From contig OX485804.1 in assembly GCA_950295325.1 (NCBI GenBank), forward strand, positions 51,820,429 through 51,884,428: 64,000 nt of DNA, read 5' to 3'. A program made the translations under genes and the position numbers. This DNA comes from Polytrichum commune. Its lineage: Eukaryota; Streptophyta; Polytrichopsida; Polytrichales; Polytrichaceae. This document shows, one piece after another, positions 50,404-60,915 of the stretch (within the stretch, counting starts at the first letter, position 1; each line of letters opens with the position of its first letter). The notes below the pieces were generated by a model. The model saw only the letters and a program-made list of their open reading frames with translations. It ran no database searches and was not told the origin of the DNA.

Positions 50404-50939
50404 ATTTTCTGGTATTCAAACTCTACTACCTACAATCATAGTAGATATTGATATCTAGATATGCTTGTTATAAGTGTACTCTGATATGATGTTAGAAATG
50501 TTTGTTAGAAGTGTAATCTGATCTAAGGTTAGATATATGTGTTGTAAGGTCTATCTGAACTGGGGTTGAATATGGGTGATATTACTGTAATCTGATGGGA
50601 GATTAGATATATGGGCTACATCTGTTATCTGATATCGGGTTAGATATGTGTGTGATATGAGGTTAGATATGTGTGTTATAAGTACAATCTGATGTGAGGT
50701 TATATTCGCACGTTATAAGGTCAATCTGATATGAGGTTGAATATGGGTGTCATAAAGGTACTTTGATCTGTGGTTAGATATGTGGGTAACAAGTGTAACC
50801 TGATAAGAGGTTAGATTTGTGTATTATATAAGGTTAGTAATGAGTATAGATATGTTTGATATAAGGGCTAGTACTAGGCAATGTACAAAGCAAGGAGGAT
50901 TATTTTAACACCAAACCTGGTTGTCCTTTGATTGTGCAG
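49492..50939 (+). repeat. Intron 9: repeat array
   Basis: 49600-49870 is unique sequence; 49880-50860 contains the same gaggtctagatatg monomers and palindromes at 50051 and 50384. The unit 49890-50070 is nearly identical to parts of introns 3 and 8, so the arrays spread between introns of this gene. Confidence 0.88.
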
Positions 50940-51830
50940 CACTCAAAAGACAAAACCCGGCACTACAAGGGTTCTCCGGATGACCATCCCTGTTTGGACT
51001 TGATTCTTGCACATATACCGGAAGGTCTTCCTGTTCCTGGCATATCAAACCCACCGTCGTCCATTCCCGCTTGGAATCAAGAATCGAAAGAGTGGTTACA
51101 ACCACTCTTTGACTTTGCCGACGAACATCTGCACGACGATGGGGCAATTATTTTGTTTCACCCTTTTCGCATAAGTACGAAGTCCAATATTCTTGGATAT
51201 TGCAAATCGTATGGTTTTGCAATTCGGAAAGAGTGGTGGGGAATGAACCGCCTTCATCTTACATCTCCAATAAATCCAGCATCAACTGTAAGATAAAGTT
51301 TAAGTCTTCTTTCTGATCACCGCATTCAGTTTCAATTTCATCCTTGAGGTAGTTCTGAGTGTAGACCCACCTGACTATTATACTCACGCAGTTCTGTTGT
51401 TCACTTTGTAAAGTAATATTGATCTTTATGTCTGGTACATTATAGACCATGAGGTTCGGTATTTCATTGGCGATCAGGAGCGTGCCGGGGTCACCTGCAT
51501 CGAAGTTTTCATTTCGCCATGTCCCTGAATTGGATTCTTATGGGGTGGATGTTGCACGGGATGATATTCTCCAGAACTTGGTCTCTCGTGAGGACTAGCT
51601 AACTAATGGATCCACACCATGGCGAGGGCCTCGTGAAAAGTACGCACCATTTATGTCACCAAAAAGCCTCCACCCTTCAATTTCGTCATAGCCCGAATGG
51701 AGAAGTTTATAATGACATGTAGAGATTTCTCTCTTTGTAACACAATGTATGATTCCAATCTATCGTTGGAATATACGCAACTTAGCCAAGTCTATACTAT
51801 GTCTTCTTACACTCGTTAATCTCGAAGTTT

Positions 51831-52269
51831 GGAAGTTTGGACATAGTCTCGGTTTTTTGGCTCTCAAAAATTCATATGAAGTCCAAAAAATGAGTTCTTG
51901 GTATCCATGGATAGGTAATGAAGTCCTCTACATGAATATGCAATAATATTTCTACTGCCACAAAGTATATGGTCGCAATTCTACGCTGTTCCCTTTGAAC
52001 CTACACTTTTTCACTAGTTTTTGGAAGTTTGGACATAGTCTCGGTTTTTTGGCTCTCAAAATTTCATATGAAGTCCAAAAAATGAGTTCTTGGTATCCAT
52101 GGATAGGTAATGAAGTCCTTCACATGAATATGCAATAATATTTCTACTGCCACAAAGTATATGGTCGCAATTCTACGCTGTTCCCTTTGAACCTACATTT
52201 TTTCACTAGTTTTTGGAAGTTTGGACATAGTCTCGGTTTTTTGGCTCTCAAAAATTCATATGAAGTCCA
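51831..52269 (+). repeat. 192-bp tandem repeat, about 2.3 copies
   Basis: Units start with GGAAGTTTGGACATAGTCTC at 51831, 52023 and 52215 (last partial). Copies differ at only a few bases, so the duplication is recent. It begins about 140 bp after the last frame of locus 1, near where the right end of the element is expected. Confidence 0.95.
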
Positions 52270-55230
52270 ACAAAACTAAATGCTCCAATAAGAGACTTTG
52301 CACATCCGCATAAGTATAAGGCTAATCAATGTAAATCCAAGTATTCAAACAAAGCCATAAATTGAACTTTAAATCATTCACGCCCAACTATTACTAACAA
52401 GAGGTCAAGCCCTCTTCAAGGCCAACTAACTTTGGCTCCTAACCTTACATCCATGCACACACACGTGCTCCTATCTTGCTTCCCACGCACCCACACTTAT
52501 AACACGTGGAGTGCCAATGAGCACGAAGGAAAGAGAGGATGAGTGAAAGAAGAATGAGGGATTATATAGTGAGTTTGAGGGGGTGAGCACCTTCAAGGCT
52601 CACGATAAGCCCTCGAGATTTCCTCCTACTTTGTAGGCTCTTATCCTATCTCCTAAGCCTTCCTCCCTCAAATGATCAACAAGGATCCTAATTCGAACAT
52701 TTAACTAACCTTGGTTTTCTACCTACCACACTTTACCAAGGTTTGTCCTTCTCCTACTTAAATCCACTCCACAAAAGCCTAATGATCCAAACTAAGTTTT
52801 CTTCAAGCTTAACTCTTTTTATATTTTTGTGAATAATCATATATCACCAAAACACCACTTGTAACGTTTTACAAATGTTAACAACCAATGTGGGCATCAA
52901 TTTTAGGCTCACAAGTGTTGTCTTAATTGTTCACCTTAGGATCAAGGAATGAAAAGGACAACAAGAATTAGTCGAAACGATCCCAAATTTTTTCCTCACA
53001 ATCATCGTTCAAGTGTGTACCAATGGAACCAAAAATGTATTCAATACGAATTGCCCAACTTTACATGTGGCACCAAACATGGCCAAAAATACATATATAC
53101 ACGGCCACACGTAAAAGGAACGTCGAGTATAAGAATTGGACAAAAAAAATTATATGAATGGACACATGACAATTATGCCAAGGTACCAAAATGCAAAACA
53201 TGAAATAATTGACCACCAATGCACACCTAAATAACAAAAAATGCCATTGATGTCGCCAAATTGTCAATTTTTATTTTGGACTCATGCTACTCTGGAAATC
53301 CCGTCACCTTCCTGCTGACGCTTATCCGAGAAGATCCCGACCGTTGGTTCTCCTTGATTTTTTGGTAATTAATAAAAATACCCTAAACGTACCCAAATAT
53401 TGCGAAGTCCTTAAGTCTTTTGTCCCAAAAGTAGTACCTCAATCGTGAATGGACCCAATTGCCTAATTACACATTAATTCCATCTCAATGTAAACACTAT
53501 CAAACACAAATTATGGCCTACTTGGTTATCTCAAGGATTACCAATAATGTCCACAAACAATTCCACTCCTTGGAACTAGGGTGCTCAATTACAATCAAAT
53601 CCCTGCAATCTCTCCAGGAATCACTCCGGCAATAAAGTTATAATTTCTACACTAAACAACACAAGCTCTTTGCTTAGTTAATGCCAATTATGCCAGACTA
53701 TAGTCCTTGAATGCAATCGGTAATCTCGTCCTCCAATCAATATTTACTTCTCCTTCAGACAATTGCTTCTATTCTCAAATTATTACACATTCTTACTCAT
53801 TACGCATTCATAAATTGGTCATAAAAGGAATCATATCCACAAGAAGAATCACTCAACAACCTTCCTTCTTAATTCCACAATTCAGCAAATCATCCACACG
53901 CATGCGAACACATTAATATATACAGACTTAAGATACAATCCCTTCCACTCACCACTGTTACTCAAAGTTCCATCAGATTATGGCCCGTAATTCAATCATT
54001 CAACCACGACAGATTTAGCATTCAGTAAAATTCAAAAATATTATATTTAGATATTGGCCAACAACTAAAATCCTTCTGCACAGACGATGGCCTAATCAAT
54101 TACATACCACAATCTAGTTACACACCCTGAATTGGGAAATACAGTCCAACAAACAATCAGATTATAACCTGATAACATCCGAGGAATCATTCCTCGGGAA
54201 TTTGTAACTCTCTCTTACATATTTTCAACAATATATATCAAAATTGCCTCTATCCTCTCTTAGCCACACTCTCTCCTTCTATCCAAAGTTGTACTTAATA
54301 ATGGCCCTCCTCTCTACTAGACAATGGCATGTATCTGCCTCTAGAACCTCCTAGAATCAGGCCCATAGCCTTTTGCAGTTGCTTTTTGAAATCTCAATCC
54401 ATAGCCCCTTTCATACATATTCATTTACAATTTTGAAGTTAAACAAGGGCACTATTTACACTGAAACCTTGTTCTGGCTAAGAAAGTTAAAAAATTGACA
54501 CCACATATGGCAAATATGAAATTTACATAGACATAGGTGGTTGGGGATTGGCAACAATATCTTTGGATAAACGAAACTCAAATCATTTTTGGCACTCTAC
54601 ATCTTTGAAAAATCTAGGCTCCAAGAATTTTTGTGGATAAATATTAAGTTGTTCTTCACCAACGACTACAATGTGCGTCATTTTCATACCAAGAAGGGAT
54701 AATCATATTCTTTGTTGAAGATTGCAGAGGCTATCTGGGGTTTCATATCTCAATCCAATAATCTCAAAATCATTTACTGTCATTCTTAAAAAAAAATGGC
54801 TTCATTGTATTTGTTGAATGTTATCCACTTTAAGCACAAAACCTCGTATGACCCCTGTTAATATTGTCAATTGATTGTCTCGTGAGCCAAATTTTCAAAA
54901 AAAATCCTTCAACAAACACATTCGTCAACGTTGTCTAACTATACCAGAACGGAAAAAAAAGTTCATTGTTGTGACATAAGTTGTGACGAGAAGATCATTT
55001 TCAAACGTCGAAAATAAATTTAAAATTTTTATATCAATAAATTTTTATATTTATAAAATTCATTAGTTATTTATTATATTATTTATTATATGCATTTTGA
55101 ATTGTAATTGTTGTTTGTTAAAAAATATCCTAAAAGATACCAAAAAGACAACTCCTCGACTGTCTTACCATTTGTTTCACCAAAAATATAAAATATCAAT
55201 GATCAATGCGTACAATCAACAATAAATAGA
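52270..55230. other. AT-rich DNA, nothing recognised
   Basis: No open frame with a domain. 52960-53210 is open for 84 codons without motif. Could hold unseen promoter sequence or degraded 5' parts of locus 2, but nothing supports a feature. Confidence 0.5.
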
Positions 55231-55249
55231 AGGAGACAAGATGAACACT

Positions 55250-55987
55250 CTACTCCTACGTGAAGATCCATCAAAACAAGGAACTTCATCCTCATGTTAT
55301 TTTTGAAGCAATGGAAGACAATTCTACATCTTCGATGGGTTCACACAATTATCGAATCTTTGTATAATATCAAGACATCATTGAAAATATTATTACAAAA
55401 AATATAAATAATATTATGGACTCAATTGCATAATAGTCATCAAAGAATCCACTAAAGAAAAATTGCATCAAGAAAATCAAAACCATCAATCTTATCAAAA
55501 TAAACAACACTCTCAAAAGAATCAATATTTTTAAGAAACACAAGATTCTCAAGAAGATCAACACTTTCAAGATACACCACCTTCTCAAAAAAACCAACAA
55601 TCGCAAGAATAATGACATTTTTGTTTAAATCAATAATCGCAAGAGATCAATTTTTTTTTTACATTGTCTCATTGGACAATATCTACATTGGTCTTTACTG
55701 GTGGACCTCCTAGAGGTGTGACTATACGACGCAATTTTTTTTTTTTATGTATATTATTCTGTATTTTCTAATACATTTATGAATATTATACATAGTAAAA
55801 AATATGATATTCATGAAGGACTATGGACATCACCACCTATATTGGAAATTCAACTGAACATAAAGAAAAATCCATCAAGTATACGAGAATGAAACTCTTG
55901 GAGAAAAAATAAAAAAATCAATTCGACATTAAATAATATATGTTTTGTAAAATATCTTCTGCCTATCTTTTGTGTTGAATGATTGGC
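55250..55987 (+). other. Possible decayed N-terminal part of locus 2
   Basis: 55430-55620 reads in one frame as a Gln/Ser/Lys-rich, low-complexity peptide broken by stops, comparable in character only to the disordered N-terminus of locus 1. No alignable motif, so the assignment rests on position just upstream of the ParB-like segment. Confidence 0.25.
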
Positions 55988-56342
55988 ATGGAGATGGTGA
56001 GGCCAGCTTTGGACGATAATGTAGCAATGTTATCGCAATCTGTTTTCAATGGTTATATTCCATAATTAGCCTCATTTTATGTCTAAGTAAAGCATAAAGA
56101 GTGATGCATGATTCATGTCAATAAGAACATAGTGAATGATTGGAATGAAATATGAAAGCAAAGAAATGAGGAATTTGAATTGTATTTGACAAACCATGGT
56201 GTGGATGCATTCAAAAATAAAATATTTTATATCTAAGATGAAAATCATCGCTTTAAAGCGTGGTATAATACCAACTAGATAAAAATAGATTGTGTTGAAT
56301 ATCATATAAGCCCTGCATCAATAATTCTTGATGGAGGGGGGG

Positions 56343-56346
56343 AAAA

Positions 56347-56377
<31 letters not shown>

Positions 56378-56379
56378 CT
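56343..56379. repeat. Poly-A plus (CA)n tract
   Basis: About 21 A residues then about 8 CA units, inside the decayed exon 4 equivalent of locus 2, where it disrupts the frame. Confidence 0.95.
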
Positions 56380-56789
56380 CTACTATGTCGTGTCCCTGCC
56401 ATAATATCAACATGTAAGTATTTTTTAATTGAATATTATTATTTTGCATATTTTATATTTGTATAATTATATTTTGAAATGATTCATATCGACAAATTTT
56501 TTTTGTTAAACCCCGATTTGTTCATACACTCTTCAAACTGACAAGTTATGGAAGTCAATCACTATAATGGTGGGAAGGAATGATTAGTCCAGAGCAAATG
56601 ATTTTATGCAAAAAGAGCAAAACAACAACCAAAAAAATATATAATATCACACAAGAGGTCTTGGTCGTACATATTTACAAGGTATTTTTTTGTGATTATT
56701 TGTTTCTTTGACTATGTTATTTCATATTTTTAGATGAATTCAATTTCTTTATACTCATCAATAATTTGTATTGTACATAGTAAAATTGT

Positions 56790-58610
56790 AAAACCAATTT
56801 TTTGGCTATCGCCTAGCCGAAGTTGGCCATTTTCAAATTTTGATGAGATTCATGTGGCTATTAGCCACTGGAGGTCATCCAGTGTGAAAGGGAAGGGCTA
56901 TCGCCGTTGTAGAGACGGTTGCAAGGCTAACCGACTGTCTCTCTCTCCCGGCACTATGAGGAGAGGACAGCCAAGGCAGAATGCAGGCTATTCTCACTTT
57001 AGAAATCAGGCATAGTCTCGTAGTTGATAGCAATAGGCTGGTAGTAGCACCAATCCTCAGTGATTGAGGTTGGGTGGCAATTAGGCACTCTCCAAGGGAG
57101 ATACTTGAGGGAGATAAAGATAGACGGGGAGAACCGAGTGATTCGGGATCCCATGACTTTGATTCTATCATGAAGAATACATCAATTTGATGAGCAATAG
57201 TCTTAATACATGTGCACCAAAGTGTGATGGTTGTCGTGAATGTTTGCTTTGGAATGTAATGTCTGGAGTGTAATTGATTCGTGGGTGATGACTGATGAGT
57301 TAACTGGAGCAAGTTTGTGTCATAAATTTTGAGTATGATTATTGAGAGGCTAAGTTGAGAGCAAGAACTTATATTATGGCGATAGGCTGACAAAGAAGGA
57401 GAAGAGTCTGAGAGAGTAAGGTCTGAAAGGTCGGCATTGTCAGAGAATAATCGTAGTAACCTGTGGAGGGCAATGGCCGAGAGCATACGGAATAGTCAGA
57501 AGGGCAAGTAGATTTAATAAGACTATGAGAGTCTCGTGTCTATACCAGTGAGTGTACCTTGGGTGATCGCCTGAGAGATTACAAAGTCATGTAAATCCAG
57601 AACAGGAGGTAAAAGTCTTGGCGATAAGCAAGAGCCTATTCACCGTGATTTGAGAGTCTGTGAGAAGAAGACGAGTTGCTTGAGAGGGGCGATCGCCTGT
57701 TCATCAACAAATGACCATATCAACAGCAGCAGGCTGAAGTTTGAGAGAGATTGTGAAAGGAGAGGAAAGAGGCCAATAGTCTAAGAAGGAACGGCTATAT
57801 GAGAGAAGATTGTGAAGAACGAGGCCATTAACCAGAGAGAGATTAGGAGGCCATAGCCATGAGCAAAGGCGGAAGCCCAAGAGTCAAAGATAGACGTTAC
57901 CCGGCAGTTACCTAGGTAAGGGTATAGCCTGGGTAGGGCCATTGAGCAGAGAGAGGAGATGAGAAGTCAGTAACAGGTAGGCTATAGGCTGCTAGGACGT
58001 TACCAAGAAGGAGGAGACATTACCATCAAAGAGTAAGATTATACCTTGTGCAAGTTCTTAGTAAACAACAACGGACTTAAAGCTTTAACATAGGATAGCG
58101 CCTAGTTTGTCGTGCGTTGTTTTATGTATTGACAATGTGGATGTTTTTGAGATGAGTTGCCAGGTTTACCGGATAAGTGGAGGTGATGGCTATTAGCTCA
58201 GCGACACTTGCATGATGGTTGTAAGTTGATTAAAGAAGGAATTAAATTGTTGAATTACGGCAATTGTGATTTATGATGAGCAAAGACTATGCGGTTACAA
58301 AAAGACATTACCCCGGACTTTGTCCTGACTATGAGCCATTGACCACTTGCCAAGCTTTTGAGCTTCACAACTGAATTAGGTCCGAGCTTTAGAGTGATAG
58401 CACCTACCTTGAAGATAGGACAGACAACACTCACCACGGAACCATCACGAATGAATTAATAAGAGAAAGGAAAAAGAATGGGATAAGTTAATATCGAATG
58501 GGATAAAGAATGAGAATAACCCTAAGATGTTATTAAGAACCTTAATCCAATGTGACATTAACCCTTATAGACACTATCTCAATCTTCCTGGAGACTTAGT
58601 TCCCTGGGTT
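56790..58610. other. Probable insertion inside locus 2, type unresolved
   Basis: No similarity to locus 1. The plus strand is purine-rich with repeated GGCTAT/GCGATAG/GCCTAG words (56807, 56896, 57619, 57687, 57976, 58094). The 203-codon minus frame at 56875-57486 is Ser/Leu-rich without a domain. Size and position suggest another solo LTR or a non-autonomous element. I could not find paired ends with a target duplication. Confidence 0.4.
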
Positions 58611-59171
58611 TTGTTATTTTGAGCCATAGCAAAAGCTTACTACAAAAATCAAGGATGAGGTTGCAAAAGCAACTAAAAGCTATATCAAATTGGAGGTTGC
58701 ACATTACATCGGATTGCAACAACGTCATAATCAATCAAAACCAAAAAATGGTCAACATTGGTTAAAATTTTAGCCATCGTTGACCCCGAAAATGGTGTAG
58801 AAAATTTTAATGAAATTTAAAAAATACTATGAAAAAAATGGAGACAATGTGCAAATGACCCTTCATCGGATATTCCATGTTGTTTTGTATATTATAACAT
58901 GGGTGAAAAAATTTGGAGACATGGCATTTTTAGTGGAAATATCCACTAAGGTGAATGCAAAGATTGTGTGGAGAAACAACGTATGGAAAGATCAACCATG
59001 TACTACTGCAACCATGTGTCGTATAATTTATCGCTACATTAAATTCATCTTGATTGCAACTAGAAAACTTCGAGGTCGTCCATCATGGTGGTCTTCTTCG
59101 AAGCTTGTAGAATGAATGTTTTGGAACGTTGAACAAAGAAAATGGCCATCAACACATTGTAAAGGGTGGAG

Positions 59172-60108
59172 TGTTGCAACCCTTGCTAGTTTCCCTTAAC
59201 TTAGCTTGACCGCCTTCAAACCTAGCAAGGGCCACGAGCGCTAACCTGCACATCTCACGCACATGCATGGTTAGCTCCCAATACCGCGGACCTTCAAGCT
59301 CATAGCTTGGTCACCAAACCCTCCTACACATGCGTTCGGGACTCTCCCCTTAGTAGGTAGCCAATGGCTAAGGTAGACTTCCATCCATGGAAGTCCACTC
59401 TTGAGTTGATCATTGTGTTGCCAAAACAACACTACAACTACCCGGAGCACATTGCCAAGTATGCTCCAGGGGGTTCGGTCGGCTAAGCCGCCTCACCCCA
59501 TATAAGCCTCTAGGACTTTGGGCGGGGTCCCTACCCCACCGTCAAGTATCCTTTTGTCTCTCTACAAGGGTTGGGGCCAAGTAGATATTTTCCTTTAGCT
59601 GTTGGGGCTAGAACCCCCCAGCAACTTCAGACCACCACAACTTCTACATATGATGTCTGATGCATCAAGCAACCACTATATCGTCATCTACTCTTTGTGT
59701 TGATGCCGATGGACCCCCTCACTTGTCCCATTCCGGCAAGTATTGAGGAAGTTATGGCTCTTCAAACCTTGGCAGTCCCGGGTGCCACTCCCAGGTCACT
59801 GCTGTCCCAGGGTCCTGTCCCGGGACAGTGCCCCACTCAAATTGCCATATCTCCTAGCTCGCACCTCCGATTGAGGTGTTCCTTAGCATTCTAGAATTCC
59901 GCCGCCATAAGCTACTCATAACTCATGGCCTTACCCTCGTGACTCTTAGTCTCCGTGGGTGAGAGGCGTTCTCAACGCCCAGGGCCCTCACCCACACTAA
60001 GAGTACTTGGGCCCTCTCACCAATGCCGCCACAAGTCCCGGGTGTCACTCCGGGGTCCCCCTTGTGCCCATGGTGTTGCGGGCACTCCTCATGGAGAGGT
60101 GCGTGACA
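59172..60108 (+). mobile_element. Solo LTR 1 (937 bp) with TGGAG target duplication
   Basis: Starts TGTTGC and ends GTGACA (TG...CA rule), flanked by TGGAG at 59167-59171 and 60109-60113. Bridging it restores similarity with locus 1 (GGGWYLD), which independently supports both ends. Contains the perfect palindrome CTGTCCCGGGACAG (59815-59828). No internal retrotransposon genes, so it arose by LTR-LTR recombination. Orientation is arbitrary. Confidence 0.88.
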
Positions 60109-60290
60109 TGGAGGCTGGTATTTGGACCTTCCTAACGGTTCTTTACCAAAAGAACAAAAACAATTGTTTCAAAATTGCAATGCAGGAGTTGAGGAACATA
60201 ACAATGTTGGTATTAATGTGGATGAAATGCCAACACTTCAAATTGAACAGCCATCAGAGTCCTCCAATCCACACATTCAATTGAAGAAAC

Positions 60291-60315
60291 ATATATATAT
60301 ATATATATATATATA
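60291..60315. repeat. (AT)n microsatellite
   Basis: About 12 AT units within locus 2. Confidence 0.95.
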
Positions 60316-60915
60316 AAATCCGTAAAGATGATGAACAAGATATTGCTGCATATCCAAAGCCACACCTGGCCAAATGTCATCAAGATCTCAAATTACAATG
60401 CTGCCAAAACCGGGAAAAAATCTTAAATTTATTCCTAAGGTAGGCCTTGTCAAAGCTTATCAATACGATTGTCATGTTTTTTATGATAAACACAAGAAAA
60501 CATCTTTTGATTTCAAAAAGTTAATGTCATGGATGAAAGATGTTTCTTTGGGAAAAGTAAACAACGCAACGGAATTGTTGCTAAAGCATGTGTGGAACTT
60601 ATTATCATTGAGATTCCAAATGGAATGCCAGTCCACGGTATTAACAAAGGCCGATGTATTCTTTCTTGGATGCAATTGAAGGCATATGAATGGTGGAAAA
60701 TGTTGTTTGGATTTTTTGGAATCAATGCTCACATACAATGGTTGCACGCTTATCATGTGCAATGCAAAGATGGCAAGACTCCAAGAAAAATTATATGTGA
60801 GTTATGCACTAGGGACCAGAGATCGTCCAACAAAATTTTGTTTATAGGAGCATGTCAAAACATTCACGATTGTGAACTCTTTACCACATAATGCTCCTAA
60901 TGGTGCGCAAACTGC

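Larger units (their letters stand above)
37483..51691. mobile_element. Putative composite DNA transposon: MULE transposase plus ParB-methyltransferase
   Basis: Two transposon-like transcription units start about 440 bp apart and diverge. To the left run a Cys/His ORF and a MULE-like transposase (minus). To the right runs the 11-exon ParB-methyltransferase-like gene (plus). TATA-like motifs face outwards on both sides of the gap. That arrangement, and comparable decay by scattered stops, suggest one element of at least 14 kb. The limits given are those of the coding parts: terminal inverted repeats and the 9-11 bp target duplication typical of MULEs were not found. The alternative is two independent genes in chance head-to-head position. 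The second ParB-methyltransferase locus (55988-63355) has no transposase next to it inside the window. Confidence 0.5.
42256..51691 (+). pseudogene. ParB-like/DNA methyltransferase-like fusion gene, locus 1
   Basis: Eleven exons with GT-AG junctions in consistent phase: 42256-42531, 42725-42796, 42925-43011, 45235-45869, 45959-46155, 46326-46517, 46606-46824, 46977-47212, 48798-49491, 50940-51287, 51446-51691. Domains in order: an Arg-rich then acidic disordered N-terminus (exons 1-4); a ParB-like domain (MVRPTLPSDL to the exon 5 segment VHTLCRVQKYG) with CDGNHRRQAWLNH at about 45718; an Ala-rich helical part; a Lys/Glu coiled coil (exon 9); and a methyltransferase-like part (exon 10: LDLILAHIPEGLPVPGI, then DDGAIILFHP). 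Defects: TAG 45376-45378, TAA 45580-45582, one extra T in the T5 run 46054-46058, TAG 51596-51598. The frame ends at TAG 51689-51691 after PWRGPREKYAPF, before SAM-binding motif I, so the end is truncated. Exon 5 is confirmed by homology with locus 2. ParB-methyltransferase fusions are known from phages and bacteria; here the gene has introns. Function is inferred. Confidence 0.75.

Noticed and set aside
36780-52270. Terminal inverted repeats of the composite element
   Set aside because: No convincing inverted match was found by eye between 36780-37480 and 51600-52270; left open.
56875-57486. 203-codon minus-strand frame
   Set aside because: Ser/Leu-rich, no domain, located in a probable insertion in locus 2 with purine-rich plus strand.
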